Shown here piece by piece: positions 11,576 through 23,141 of a stretch of 64,000 nucleotides of DNA (within the stretch, counting starts at the first letter, position 1; the number at the start of each line of letters is the position of its first letter). The position numbers were made by a program, and so were the translations under genes. The stretch comes from Spiroplasma sabaudiense Ar-1343. GTDB lineage: Bacteria; Bacillota_I; Bacilli_A; Mycoplasmatales; Mycoplasmataceae. The stretch is from positions 930,001-994,000 of the forward strand of contig NZ_CP006934.1 in assembly GCF_000565215.1 (NCBI RefSeq), in the 5' to 3' direction. The notes beneath the pieces were generated by a model, which saw only the letters and a program-made list of their open reading frames with translations, made no database searches and was not told the origin of the DNA.

Positions 11576-12861
11576 TAAAATTCAGGCTCCAATAAAATTG
11601 TTTGTTGACGATCTGGTCCAACTGAAAAACCTAAAATATCAATGTTGCACAATTCTTTTATTTTATTTAAATAATTTTGAGCGTTAATTGGTAAATCTTT
11701 GAAAGAGTGAACTTTTGTTATATCTTCATTTCAACCCGGCATTTCAATATAATTTGCTTGACAATTTTGATAATCAGCATTCAATGGTGGTATGGTTGTA
11801 ATTTCTTTACCGTCTAAACTATAACTTGTACAAATTTTGACAACTGGTTCTCCTGATAGTACATCAAGTAAAGTTATAAAAATTTTGTCTAGACCCGTAG
11901 TTCTAATTGCATAATTTAGGGCAACCGCATCAAACCAACCAACTCTTCTGGGACGACCAGTGTTTGAGCCATATTCATTTCCGCGCTTACGAATTCCTTC
12001 ACCAATTGAATTCGCTTGTTCTGTAGGAAAACCTCCAGTTCCAACGCGAGTACAGTAAGCTTTCACAACTCCTAACGCTGTTGTAATTAGATTATGGTTG
12101 ATTCCTGAACCCAACGATGCGTTATTTGCACTTGTATTTGAGCTAGTAACAAATGGATAAGTCCCGTGATCAATATCTAAAAGTGCTCCTTGAGCTCCCT
12201 CAAATAAAACATATTCTCCTGACTTGATAGCTGTGTCAATTAAAAGCGAGGTATCAACAATCTGGTTTTTTATTTTTTCAAAGTTACTCATTAATTCTTG
12301 ATAAATAGTTTCAAAATCTAAAGCCTGACCTTCATAAACTTTTGTTATTAATCGATTTTTAAACTCAATAATTTCAGCAAATCTAGCTTTAAAGTTTGGA
12401 TCAAATAAATCACAAATTCTCACCCCAAGGCGGTCAACTTTATCTTGATAAGTTGGTCCAATTCCTCGTTTTGTTGTCCCTATTTTATTTTTCCCTCGCG
12501 CATTTTCTTGAAGTTCATCAATTGCGATATGATATGGTAAAACAACATGGGCGCGGTTAGATATTAATAAGTTTTTAGTTTCAACTCCGGTTTTTTTTAA
12601 AATTTCTAATTCTGAAACCAGTCTTGGTAAATTAATTACAGCTCCATTGGCAATAACGTTGGTAACTTTTGGATTTAAAATTCCTGAAGGTACAATTGTT
12701 ACTTTATGGCGAACTCCTTCACTTACAATAATATGTCCGGCATTATCTCCTCCAGAAAATCTTACAACCATTTTTGCTTTTTGAGCAAAATAGTCTGTAA
12801 TTTTTCCCTTTCCCTCGTCGCCTCATTGTGCTCCAACGATAACTAAACTTTTATTTTTCAT
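11575..12861 (-). CDS. purA: Adenylosuccinate synthase
   Basis: 428 aa, full length. It begins [15 protein letters not shown], the PurA GTP/IMP loop, and continues with [10 protein letters not shown] and the GIGPTYQDK motif. It joins IMP and aspartate using GTP. The ATG is preceded by GGAGG, which overlaps the pth stop codon (TAGGAGG), implying translational coupling. It is the first step of the purA-purB AMP branch here, fed by hpt. Confidence 0.96.
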
Positions 12862-12870
12862 AGCTTCCTC

Positions 12871-13431
12871 CTAATTATATTTATTCATTAAATTAATAAA
12901 TTCCATTCCTTCAACTCAATCTTTTAATCAATTAATTTTATTAACGAAATTAGTAATAATAGTTTTTAATTCTGTGTCAGAAATTTTTGATAACACTCAG
13001 TCAACAATTTTTCATCCAGGTTCAGGATTACCAATACCGATTCTCAATCTTTGAAAATTTGTAGTATGAAAATGACTAATCAAACTTTTAAGACCATTAT
13101 GGCCAGCTGGGCTACCAAAATTTTTAAATTGTTGTTTGGTTATTGGAAAATCCTTTTCATCATGCAAAATAACTACGTCATTTAGTGATAATTTATAAAA
13201 GCTGATAATTTTTATCACTGAATCACCTGATAAATTCATGAAAGTTAGAGGCTTTGCCATAATAACTTTTTCTCCTGCAATATTTGCTGTAAATATTTGT
13301 GCTTGAAACTTTTCACCAGAAAAGTCTGCACGATAATGTTTTATCAACTCGTCAAGTACTAAAAAACCAGCATTGTGACGCGTTTGTTGATATTGCAATC
13401 CTGGGTTTCCCAATCCCACAATTAATTTCAC
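12871..13431 (-). CDS. pth: Peptidyl-tRNA hydrolase
   Basis: 186 aa. The N-terminus LIVGLGNPGLQYQQTRHNAG carries the catalytic His of the RHNAG box. FMNLSG and the GHNGLKSL segment with the LRIGIG box are further Pth motifs. It releases peptides from stalled peptidyl-tRNA. The GTG start follows the prs TAA directly (TAAGTG), with AGGAG inside the end of prs. Two UGA-Trp occur in the C-terminal helix (DWVLSK, EW-type positions). Confidence 0.94.
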
Positions 13432-14472
13432 TTACTTTTTATCTCCTAAAAACTTTTTAATTCGGCATAAAGTTTGTGCTTGAAATTCTCCATAGACATC
13501 CGACAAAGAGTCATTTTGAACAGAGGCCTTGATCATTGTAGCTAGTAAGTTGGCAACTGAAATAATTTTTAGACCCTTAAATTTTTTTGCTTCAGGAATT
13601 TCAATTGTATTTGTAACAACGATTTCCTTGACAATTTTATTTTGGATTGCGGTTGTCATTTTGCTTGGGCCTTCCCCATTAAATAATCCATGACCCCCAA
13701 AAATATAAACTTCTTTTGCTCCGTTTTCTTTTAAAGCATTGGCCGCGGCAATAATTGTCCCACCAGTATCTATCATGTCATCAACAATAAAACATACTCT
13801 ATCTTGGATATCACCCAAAACAAATTCTACATTAGCTTTATTGGGTTCTGGCCTTCTCTTTGCAATAACAGCTATTCCATTTGTTAAACCGGCTGTATAT
13901 TTTGCAACCTCATGAACACGAGTTAACCCTCCGTGATCTGGGGACACTAAAATACATTTGTTATGATCCAAATTATTATCAATTATTGTATTAATAATTT
14001 CGTTTGCCATAGTTTGAGCAGAGTGAAAGTTATCAACTGGAATATCAAAAAATCCCATTGACTGAGCTGAGTGGAGGTCCACGATAATAACTCGGTCGGC
14101 TCCAGCCTTCTCAATAAGGTTGGCAACTAATTTGGCTGTGATTGGTTGACGGCCTTTGGCTTTTCTATCTTGGCGTGCATATCCAAAATATGGTATTACA
14201 ACGTTGATTTTTTGGGCACTTGCTCGCTTAAACATATCCACTGCAATCAACAGCTCCATCAAGTTTTCATTAACTGGCTGGCTTGTTGACTGAATTACAT
14301 AAATTTCCTTACCCCGAACAGTATCCTCAGCTTGCATTAGGATTTCTCCATCAGCAAAAACGATTTTTTTTGCTATTTTTTGAGTGATTCCCAAAATTTT
14401 GCAAATTTCATCGGTTAATTTTTGGCTCGCTGATAAACCAAAAATATTTATTTCGTTTTGTTCCCTTGGCAT
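13432..14472 (-). CDS. prs: Ribose-phosphate pyrophosphokinase
   Basis: 346 aa from the chosen ATG (MPREQNEINIFGLS); an in-frame extension 20 codons longer is possible but lacks a good RBS. Motifs: the flexible ATP loop YARQDRK, DLHSAQSMGFF, and the PRPP-binding loop VDDMIDTGGTI. It makes PRPP from ribose 5-phosphate and ATP, the co-substrate needed by the downstream hpt. It is immediately followed by pth. Confidence 0.93.
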   Translation of the reverse strand: MPREQNEINIFGLSASQKLTDEICKILGITQKIAKKIVFADGEILMQAEDTVRGKEIYVIQSTSQPVNENLMELLIAVDMFKRASAQKINVVIPYFGYARQDRKAKGRQPITAKLVANLIEKAGADRVIIVDLHSAQSMGFFDIPVDNFHSAQTMANEIINTIIDNNLDHNKCILVSPDHGGLTRVHEVAKYTAGLTNGIAVIAKRRPEPNKANVEFVLGDIQDRVCFIVDDMIDTGGTIIAAANALKENGAKEVYIFGGHGLFNGEGPSKMTTAIQNKIVKEIVVTNTIEIPEAKKFKGLKIISVANLLATMIKASVQNDSLSDVYGEFQAQTLCRIKKFLGDKK

Positions 14473-14550
14473 ATAAAAGAATTCTCGCTTCCCATAATAT
14501 AAATATAACCTAAAAAATGTTATATTTATCATACTATTCCCAAAAATATG

Positions 14551-14577
14551 AAAAAATCGCTTTTATAAAAGCGATTT
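14551..14577 (-). terminator. Terminator between membrane-protein gene and prs
   Basis: AAATCGCTTTT and AAAAGCGATTT arms with a 3-nt loop and a T-run on the minus strand. It overlaps the stop codon of the upstream gene and lies about 80 nt before the prs start, so prs should have its own promoter. Confidence 0.72.
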
Positions 14578-15264
14578 ATTATAAATATTTACAAGTTCTA
14601 GAGTAGTCAAGTAACTATTGGTAGGAATTGCATTCTTATCAATAAGAATAAAAGCATTTTGGTAGATAAAGTTTTTAGTATTTTTAGAATTTACGAATTG
14701 TTTACTTGTTACTTCTTCATTTGGTTTGACAGCAACTTTATTAATACTGTTAACATAATCTTTATTTGCTAATAAAATCCCAGTCAAATTTAGTTTATAA
14801 GTTTTGATATTTTCAAATAAAAACATATTTAACTCGGTTTGGTCGTCTTGTTTAAGCTTATAAATAAAAATATTTAAGTTACTAAAAATCTTTTGGTATT
14901 CTTTTAAATTAGCCTTGTTTAGACCAAAAGCCAACCCAATTCCAGCTCCCAACGCTGTAAAACCCAAGATTGTAAGTCATGTTCAATAATCGACCATTTT
15001 AAATCCCAAAAAAATCACCAACGAAATTCCTACACTTAATCCAAAAATTGCCAGTAGAGAGGTTAAAAATATAATTAAATGCAGAGAGCTGATTCTAAAT
15101 AACCGAAAGAAAATTAATTGAACTTGAAACAATTCAATTAAACCTTGTTTTAGAGAGTTTTTTGAAATTTTTGTATAGTCAACTGTGTTATCTTTTGCTA
15201 TTGAATTTGCACTAATGGTTGGAAATAAAAATTTTTGATAATTTGCTTTAGTCTTTGGCTTCAT
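14563..15264 (-). CDS. Hypothetical membrane protein
   Basis: 233 aa, not recognised. A cytoplasmic-looking N-terminus of about 55 residues leads to two or three hydrophobic segments between residues 45 and 110, including SSLHLIIFLTSLLAIFGLSV. A soluble C-terminal half of about 120 residues follows. The ORF is continuous only with two UGA read as Trp (DYWTWLT). ATG start. It is divergent from the ABC-F gene, with about 107 bp between them. Confidence 0.7.
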
Positions 15265-15290
15265 AATTATTTAAAACACACCCTGTCACT

Positions 15291-15320
15291 TTGATTTTTA
15301 TGCTGCTAATAGTATATAAT
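15291..15320 (+). promoter_or_regulatory. Predicted promoter of the ABC-F gene
   Basis: TTGATT at 15291-15296 and TATAAT at 15315-15320, with an 18-bp spacer. This is followed by AGGACGGAG at 15357-15365 as ribosome-binding site, 7 nt before the ATG at 15372. Confidence 0.6.
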
Positions 15321-15371
15321 AATACGGTTAGATTTATAACTATTTTTTAAATTATTAGGACGGAGAAAAAA

Positions 15372-16904
15372 ATGAGTTTAGTATATATTGAAGGTTTAAC
15401 TCATGCAAATGGAGGTAAAAAACTCTATGAAAATGCCACTTTAAGAATTAATAAAGGTGAGCATATTGCACTAGTTGGGGCAAATGGTGTTGGAAAAACA
15501 ACGCTTTTAAATATTATAAATAATTCAATCATTCCAGATCACGGTAATATCGAGGTTCACCCTCGTGTTACTGTTGGATATTTAGACCAACATCAAAAAG
15601 TTGATGGGGAATTAACAGTAAATGCTTATTTGGAGGGAGCCTACAAAGAACTTTTTGATATTGAGGCCCAAATTTCAAAGATTTATGAAGATATGGCAAT
15701 CGAATATAAAGAAGATGAATTAGTTCGCGCATTAAAGCTTCAAGAACATTTAGATTTAAATGACTTTGAAATAATTGGTAAGAAAATTCGTAGTTTAGTT
15801 GATGGTTTAGGAATTGAACACGAACGATTAGAACAAAAAATGAGCAGTTTATCTGGTGGGCAAAGGGGTAAAGTTCTTTTAGCGAAATTATTGCTAAGTG
15901 AAAATGACTACTTGCTTCTCGATGAGCCAACCAACTTTTTGGATATTGAGCAAGTTGACTGATTAGCAAAATTCTTACAAAGTTTTGAACCTGCCTTCAT
16001 TATGGTTTCTCATGATAGTGAATTTATTAATAAAACTTGCAACATTATTTATGAAATTGAGAACCTTAAAATAAATCGTTACGTTGGAAACTTTGATAAA
16101 TACATTGAACAATCTGAATTACGCAAGGAGCAATATACCAAGGAATGAGCTGGACAGCAAAAAACCATTAAAAAATTAGAAACTTATGTGGCAAAAAATG
16201 CCGCTAGAGCCTCAACCGCTAAGTCAGCACAATCTCGTCAAAAACAATTAGATAAAATGGATGTTATGAAGGAGCTTTCAGAACAAGCTAAACCAAAATT
16301 CAGTTTTAAATATAAAAGACCGGCAAGTTCAGTTATTGTTAAAGCTGAAAAATTAGAAATGGGTTATGATTTTGCTTTAACTCATCCACTTAACTTCGAG
16401 CTTCGTGAAGGTGAGAAATGTATTGTTTCTGGTTATAATGGAATTGGTAAGACCACCTTTTTGAAAACTTTAGCTGGAGAAATCCCAGCAATTAGTGGAA
16501 CCTGCGAGTTAGGTAACGGCGTTCAAGTCGCATATTTTAGACAAATAGAAAAAAATACAGAAATGACACCTGTTCAATATATTAAAAATATTCACGAGGA
16601 TATGCCTGAGTCAACAATTAGAGCCACAATTGCTAAGTTTGGACTGAAAAGTGCATTGATGAATAATCCGATGCATATGCTATCTGGGGGAGAACAGACC
16701 AAAGTTCGCTTAGCTGAAGCGAGTTTGATTCCTTGTAGCTTACTGATTCTTGATGAGCCAACAAACCATATAGATATTCTAGCAAAAGAAGCACTATTGG
16801 AGAGCATTAAAAATTTTGAGGGAACAGTATTACTTACAACTCATGATATTAACTTCTCAACTCAGTGAGCAGATAAAATTTTAGATTTTGAAAAGTTAGT
16901 ATAA
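15372..16904 (+). CDS. ABC-F family ribosome-associated ATPase
   Basis: 510 aa with two ABC domains and no membrane segment. First domain: Walker A GANGVGKTT, signature LSGGQRGK, Walker B LLLDEPTNFLD. Second: GYNGIGKTT, LSGGEQTK, LILDEPTNHID. The charged linker between them (KKLETYVAKNAARASTAKSA) is the ribosome-interacting P-site motif region of ABC-F proteins. It probably relieves ribosome stalling, YkpA/YbiT-like; a role in antibiotic protection cannot be judged. UGA encodes Trp after EQVD and FSTQ. It is the only plus-strand gene in the first 30 kb. Confidence 0.9.
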
Positions 16905-16945
16905 TCATTTAACCAAATTTAATTTTAAAAATAATTTAATAAATA

Positions 16946-16980
16946 AAAAATACCCTATTGAGTTTCAATAAGGTATTTTT
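16946..16980 (+). terminator. Terminator of the ABC-F gene
   Basis: AAAATACC-C-TATTGA pairs with TCAATA-A-GGTATTTT around a GTT loop, ending in a T-run on the plus strand, 42 nt after the stop. Confidence 0.75.
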
Positions 16981-17057
16981 CATTTAGATTAATAATTTAA
17001 TTATTGCTGCTTCATAAAAAATTTTATTTTAATAAGCTTTCATAATTAATGACAAAA

Positions 17058-18362
17058 TTAAAAAATAAAATTTTCTAAATAATCTTTAATGTTTTTTTGT
17101 CAATTGTTATACATTTTTTCTCTTGCGATTCTAATTTCATCAACTTGCTTGGTAATTCCCGATTCAGAAGCCTTAATTCTTTCTAAACTGTCAAAAAATA
17201 ATTTATTCAAAACTGGTAATTGCGTATCTTTTCATTGATTAAAGTTTGCAATTTTATCTTCAAGATTTGAATTGTTTTTTTGATTATTTAATTTATCTTC
17301 GACCAAAATTAAACTTTTAATTATTTGACCAACAAAGATAAAACTTTCTGGATCGCATAAATAAATATTCGGATTTTCATCAGATCTTTTAAATGGTATT
17401 CCTAAATATTTTTTATTAAATGACGTTGCAACTAGGATTCCATACTTTGATTTTTGTCTTGCCATATCTTCTGTCAATTTTTTTTCTCAAGCATTACTTC
17501 AATCAGCATTTTTAACTTCATAAACAATTTTGCCAACTGGTTCATTATTGTTTCTAACGGTGTGCAAGTAGTCTGCTTTTTTCTCTTGCGAAGTTATTTT
17601 TTCAATAATATCACCTGGTTCAAAAACTTTTCTCAACTCACCCTCAACTTCATGTTCAAAATTTTCACCTTTAGTTTTATTTTGAATTACTTTGTTTAAA
17701 ATATTTGCGTGTTCTAATTCTTTAATTTGGGTTTGTAATTTAGAAATTTCTGAATTTAAAAGTTTTTCTGCCATCGCAACTTTTTCTAAATTTTCTTTTT
17801 GAAACTCTAATTTTATTTTATCAACTTCATTTTGATTACTAGTAATCAAAAGTTTTTGCTCACTGATTACTTTCTGAAATTCTTCTATTTCTTTTTGCTT
17901 GCTTATTAATAAAGCTTTTTCTTTTTCTGCAACTACTAAATCTAACTGGGATTTATTATTTTCTACAAGAGTTCTTAATTTAAAAATTTCTTCTTGTAAT
18001 TTTTTTTCATTCTCATTTGAATTTGACTTCATTGCATTTTCTTGCTCAATCAATTTTTTTTGTAAAATTAAATCAAAGTTTGATAACTCTATTTTCTGAT
18101 TATTGATTAATTGATTTAGCTTATCAATCTCAATTTGCTTTTCTTTTTGAAAAATATTTTCAGCCTCTGTTAATTTTTGACTAACAATTAAATCATTTTT
18201 TTGTTGTAGATTGGCTACAAGGTTTTTTTCTAATATTGAAATATAATCAGCTTCATGCTTCTGAAAAATTTCTTTCAGATTAGCTAGAATTGACTCGTTT
18301 TCTTTAAAATCCGCTGCAGTGATTTTATAGCTGCAGTTTGGACACGTAAATGTAAAATTCAC
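17058..18362 (-). CDS. DUF2130 coiled-coil protein, predicted nuclease-like
   Basis: 434 aa. An N-terminal CPNC knuckle (FTCPNCSYKI) is followed by about 200 residues of heptad-rich coiled coil. The C-terminal domain has AD264YLH and E282VK (VYEVKNADWSNAW), resembling the D...ExK core of PD-(D/E)XK enzymes, the clan to which DUF2130 is assigned. Function is not established; DNA processing is plausible. GTG start with GGAGG 9 nt upstream. UGA-Trp occur at NADWSNAWEKK. Confidence 0.78.
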
Positions 18363-18566
18363 TTTTATGTTCCTCCAAGTTTTTGCATATTTAAAATCGT
18401 AGTCTCTAATTAAAAAGTATTTTATTTTAATTACCGATCTTGTTTTAAATACAAATTTATCTTATCATTTTTAGTGATCATTTAAAATAGGTTTGTTATC
18501 AGCTTTGTTGAAACATTAATTTAGTTTAATATAATCTAGATAAATTTCTTAAATACAATTTAACAC

Positions 18567-18592
18567 AAAAAAAATGACTTAATTGTCATTTC
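18567..18592 (-). terminator. Terminator after the first lemA copy
   Basis: AAATGAC and GTCATTT arms around TTAATT with a run of eight T on the minus strand, about 8 nt after the stop codon. Confidence 0.65.
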
Positions 18593-18599
18593 AAATATT

Positions 18600-19214
18600 T
18601 TAAAATCCTAAATCAATTTTGACATCTTCACGAGCTTCTGGAGTTGCTTCGAAAAACATTTTTGTTTCTAGTTTAGCATTACTTGCAGCAACAATTGCTG
18701 GCCAAGTTTGAATGTATGAATTAAATTTGCGAATTTCGCTATTGTAAAATCTGCGAGCTGCTGCAATATTGTCTTCACAATCAACAATAGTTTTTTGAAG
18801 TTGCTTAACAGTATCGCTAGCTTTTAAATTTGGATAACTCTCAAGAGCAACATTGACTTTACCTAGTGTTGAATTAATTTTGCTATCATATTCTGCAAAA
18901 TCTTGGGGAGCAATTTTTCCTGATGTTCTTAATTTTGTAACTTCCATCAATGTTTTATTTTCATAGTTCATATAGCTTTTTGTTGAATCAACTAATTTCA
19001 TTAAAGTGTCAGCTCTTCTTCTCAATTGAACATCAATATCCGAAGTTGTCTCTTCAATTTTTTGCTCTTGACGCTTAAAATTGTTTTTTGTTCCAATGTA
19101 AAGTCATAAAGTAATTGTCAAAGTCAAGACAAATGAGATGTAAACAATAAATTTACCAAATCCATTTGCTTTTACTAAAACTGTTTCGTTTTTTAATTTA
19201 GGTTCGTACGCCAT
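18600..19214 (-). CDS. lemA: LemA family membrane protein (copy 1)
   Basis: 204 aa. A short N-terminus and one membrane segment near residues 23-43 (FIVYISFVLTLTITLWLYIG) precede an extracellular helical domain. That domain has the LemA pattern: RRRADTLMKLVDSTKSY, and DNIAAARRFYNSEIRKFNS, with the PAIVAAS C-terminal box. The biochemical role of LemA is unknown. A second copy at 41735-42349 is nearly identical over its length and keeps the same stop context. ATG start with AGAGGATT upstream. Confidence 0.9.
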
Positions 19215-19283
19215 TTTTTAATCCTCTATTCTAAATAATGATATCATTTTTAAATTTATAATTTTTTTAATTGAAATAATAAT

Positions 19284-20087
19284 TTATCCTAAATCTTTTT
19301 TCATTATTTCACCAATTTCAAAAACATTATCAATTTGGTGATTTCCGTGTTTTAAAACGTTTGGCTTAGCGGTTTTCATAACAAAAGAGTTTGGGGTTAG
19401 GTCCAACATTTCAATATCATTTTCTCCGTCTCCGGATGTAATAATATCGCCAACTTCAATACTATGTTTTTTCATAATAAATTTAATTCCAAAAGCCTTT
19501 GAGACTTCTTTGTTTACAATTTCCAAAACATTTGTATGAGTTTTTATCGCTTTTAATCTATCTGATATTTTATTAGCTTTTTCTTGAACCAAACTTAAAC
19601 TTTTTTCTTCTCCATAAAAATATATTATATTTATATTTCCTGAATTTAAAATATCTTTCTCTCCTTCAACATGATTGTTGTTTAAAGGAACACTGCCAAT
19701 AAAAAAGGGATTATCGTGAATTACTGATATTTTTTCCGAGTTAAAATCTTTTCGCTCATCCATATCACAATAACCACTTATTAAATCTTTGTTTTCTAAC
19801 AATAAATTTAAAATTGATTGGCGATCTTCCATTGGTATCGGAAGCGATTGAACTAATTTATCATTCTTATCGTAAACCGCTGCTCCATTACAGGCTATTA
19901 TATAATTGTATTTTATATTGTTGTTTTTTAATACATCTTTTATTTCGTTATGTAATCTTCCGCTAGCAATTGCAAATTGATTGTTTCTATCCATAAAACT
20001 TGAAATAAAATCCAAGTCTCTTTTATCAATAGAGTCATCGTGTTTTAAATTAATAGTTCCATCATAATCTGAAAATCATCATTTCAT
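19284..20087 (-). CDS. HAD-superfamily hydrolase (Cof type)
   Basis: 267 aa. Motif I is FSDYDGT near the N-terminus, preceded by two consecutive UGA codons (MKWWFSDYDGT). Motif IV is GDGENDIEML. The large C2B-type cap between them fits Cof/YidA phosphatases acting on sugar phosphates. It follows the RpiR/PTS operon at a distance of 152 bp and has its own predicted promoter with a palindrome, so it is adjacent to rather than clearly within that operon. A role in relieving sugar-phosphate build-up is inference. Confidence 0.85.
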
Positions 20088-20116
20088 ATTTTTACTCCTT
20101 TAACATTATTATACCT

Positions 20117-20132
20117 ATTATCATTTGATAAT
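20117..20132. promoter_or_regulatory. Palindrome in the predicted HAD promoter
   Basis: ATTATCA-TT-TGATAAT, a perfect 7-bp inverted repeat. It sits just upstream of a minus-strand TATAAT (20108-20113), where a promoter spacer would be. It may be an operator. Confidence 0.4.
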
Positions 20133-20239
20133 TTTAAAAACATTTATATTTTAAAGATGTGTTTAACTATTTTTGAAAGGCGATTAAACTTTGATTAAAA
20201 ATTTAGACACTATCTTAGACAATAAAATAAATTTAAAAA

Positions 20240-21157
20240 TTAACTATCATTTTCCAAATTTTTTTTCTCAAAACGGTAATAATCATTGTTGTTATCTTTT
20301 CAAGAATTTAGCTCCGTAACTAACGATTTTAAATTTGAAAATTCATTTTTGTTTTTATAAAATAAAAAAGTTTTTAAATAGTCATTAAACACAATAAATG
20401 AACGCAAGGGACTTGCCAAAATTAAATTGTCTTTTATTTCAATGTCCATCAAATTGTTATGAATGAAAATAGTTCGATTTTCTTGTTCTTGTATTTTGCA
20501 ATTATAATTTGAAGTTATCAAATAAGTTTTGAGATTTGGCTTTGTTTTTTTTAAAAGATTGAAAAAATCTATTGTGAACTCAGAAACACCCTTAAAAGAA
20601 TAAATTATTAATAAATCATCATCTTCAATTTCTGTAATTAGTTGCTTAAAATTATTTTTGTTTTTAATTAATTGTATACATTTTAATTCTAATTTAGAAA
20701 ACATCCCAAATAAATCATTAACCGCCAGCAGGCCATGTCCTTGCCCAAAGCCCAGGATTCTATTAGCTTCACTAATATCATCACACAACTTATCTATTTT
20801 AATAAATTGATCATCCAATATTAATTTATTTTTAAAGTCGGCAGTTTTATTATTATTGAATATCAAATTTGTAATTTGATTTTTCAAGTTAATCTCTTTG
20901 TTGAATGATTCGTCAATTCTAGCAGCGCTTTTCATTCCTTTTAAAATTCCCAATCTAAAGATAAAGGTTTTTCAGCCCTTGGTCTCAATGCAAGCCAAAA
21001 AAGTATAAATGAAGCTAATGCCACAACCATACTTTTCTGATATTTCACGAACACTTAATTCCAAAATGTCATCTAGATTGTTGATGACATAGTTGTATAA
21101 GTCTACTTGTTTTTCATTTAAATTTTCTAAATTAAATTTCTTGAATTCTTTTTTCAT
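20240..21157 (-). CDS. RpiR/MurR-family transcriptional regulator
   Basis: 305 aa. The N-terminal helix-turn-helix domain spans about residues 10-80 (LSVREISEKYGCGISFIYTF), and a SIS sugar-phosphate-binding domain spans about 115-260 (ILGFGQGHGLLAVNDLF). This is the RpiR layout, in which a sugar phosphate modulates DNA binding. It is the last gene of the MATE/GH38/GH38/PTS operon and starts 26 nt inside the end of the PTS gene, so it is the obvious candidate controller of this locus. UGA-Trp occur at residues 62 and after LNS. Confidence 0.87.
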
Positions 21158-23141
21158 TTTTAACCTTAACTTTGCTGCTTTCTTTAAGAAATACAGAATT
21201 AATTATACCTCCAAAAATTGGAGAAGTTAAGGTTAGAATTAAAAATCCAATGTTAAATGAAGGATATTCTAGACCGCATAACTTTAAAAAGTTATCTGTT
21301 GAAAATCCGAAGAAGACACCTAAAATATTGTTGTATCCACCGAATGTTTTAATATGAAATACACCGATTATTGCTCCACAATATATCGCAAGAAGATAAT
21401 TAGATAGGTACGCTTTTCATTTATATTTTTCTAAAGTTCACAAAGCCCCTTCTGAAATACCATTGAATCCTTGTTTTCCAGCTAGTTTTGACAAATTCAA
21501 CTCTTTTTCGTCTAATTTATTTTTCAATAATAATCCACGAGCCCAAACAGCTAGACCTGGTGTTGAAATAGCAATTACTTGGGCGGTCAGCGGAGTCATT
21601 CAAGGATTTTGCGGACTTATTGCAAATGAGTCTAAAAAGAACAAGGCCGAAAATGTAATTGTTCATTTATTTATTGGTCCTCCCATGTCAGTAACCATTA
21701 AGCCAAAAAAAACTGTTGCAACAATAGTTCTAAACCATCAATGATTGCTGTCAAGTTTGATTATATTTTCAAACAAAAAGTTATTTGCCATAGCTATTTG
21801 ATTAAAGCTATAAAAAGCAATTAATCCGATAACAAATACCAAAATAATTTGTAAAAATCATTTAAATCCCCCATTTAATTTTTTATTTTTTAAAAAAATA
21901 AGTGAATTTAATTTATATACATAGAGATGGTACAAAATTGCAACTGCGGAAATAACAATCGCCCCCATGACCCCATATGATGCAAAATACTTTTCTAGTC
22001 CTGTTGAAGCTCCAAGATTATTAAAATTTTTATAAATTGTAATTATAAATAAAGAACCTCCAACAACGCTTCCGGTCCCCTCTGATTTAGTAAAACTATA
22101 CGTGATAAAACCAGCAATTATAGGAATTCCAGGAATTGCCATATATTGTAAAACATCAAGAGAGTCTTTTAAAAATTTACTTTCTGGGGCAAGTTGTACT
22201 GCAAAAACAAACAACGCAATCACCAAGGCAAATAGTCTAATTATGTTATAGGTTTTTCCTGCAGAAAATGAGGAATTCTGATGTAATTTTATCTTAAAAA
22301 AATTGCTTACTGCGGCTTTATTTTTATTTATTTTTATATTACCTTTTAAAATTTCAAAAATTCTTTCTGTGTTTTTTATTGCATCAATTGTTCTTGTTCG
22401 GTAAATATTTTCATGATTAATATGTTTTAAATCCAAGTTTTTATCAACGGCAATTAAAACCCCTTTTGCCTTTTTCAGATCTTCTTCAGTGATAATATTT
22501 TGATCTCCCCGAGCACCATGTGTTTCTACTTTTATTTTGAAATTGTTTTCTTTCGCAAATTTCAATAATTTCTGCTCAGCTAAATAAGTGTGGGCCAAAC
22601 CAAAAGTACAGGCTGAAACAGCGACATAAAAATCTTTTTCTTCATCTGCAACTAAAATTTCTTCGGTAGTATTTCATTTTTCTTCAAATACATTTTTGAT
22701 TTCAATAAATAACTTATCTTTATCTTTTTCTGTTGATAAAACATTTATGAATTTTTCGTCTAATAATTTATTTGCTAAAATTCCCAAAATTCTTAAATGT
22801 TCATCTCCGACCCTCTCATTTTCAGGAACCAAAATACAAAAGAATTTGTCTGAAATTTCTCCATCCATAGCTTTTCAATCTATACCTTTTTTTAAGCGAA
22901 TAAATAATACTGCACTTTTTTTTATTTCTTTAAATCTAGTGTGTGGAATTGCTATACCATTTTCAAATCCAGTTGAAGATAATTCTTCTCTTTCCTTAAT
23001 TTTTTGAATCAACTTTTCTTTATTGTCACAAATTTTATTTCTTAAACAAATTTCAGCAATTTTATTTAATAATTCTTCTGGAGAATTAACATCGACGTTA
23101 ATATTTAAATATTGATTTTGAAAAACTTTTTCATCAGTCAT
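21132..23141 (-). CDS. PTS fructose-family EIIABC permease (mannosylglycerate/mannoside type?)
   Basis: 669 aa, three domains. EIIA spans residues 1-150 with phospho-His67 in GIAIPHTRF. EIIB spans about 165-270 with phospho-Cys178 in VSACTFGLAHTYLAE. The C-terminal EIIC has about 9-10 membrane segments and the GGPINK motif. The fructose family includes E. coli MngA, which imports 2-O-mannosylglycerate and is paired with the GH38 enzyme MngB. Two GH38 genes lie directly upstream here. The substrate is therefore probably a mannoside, but fructose cannot be excluded. ATG overlaps the preceding stop (TAAATG). Confidence 0.85.

Noticed and set aside
15568-15969. Minus-strand 133-codon ORF across the ABC-F gene
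   Set aside because: Antisense shadow of a gene with all ABC motifs on the plus strand; no RBS.
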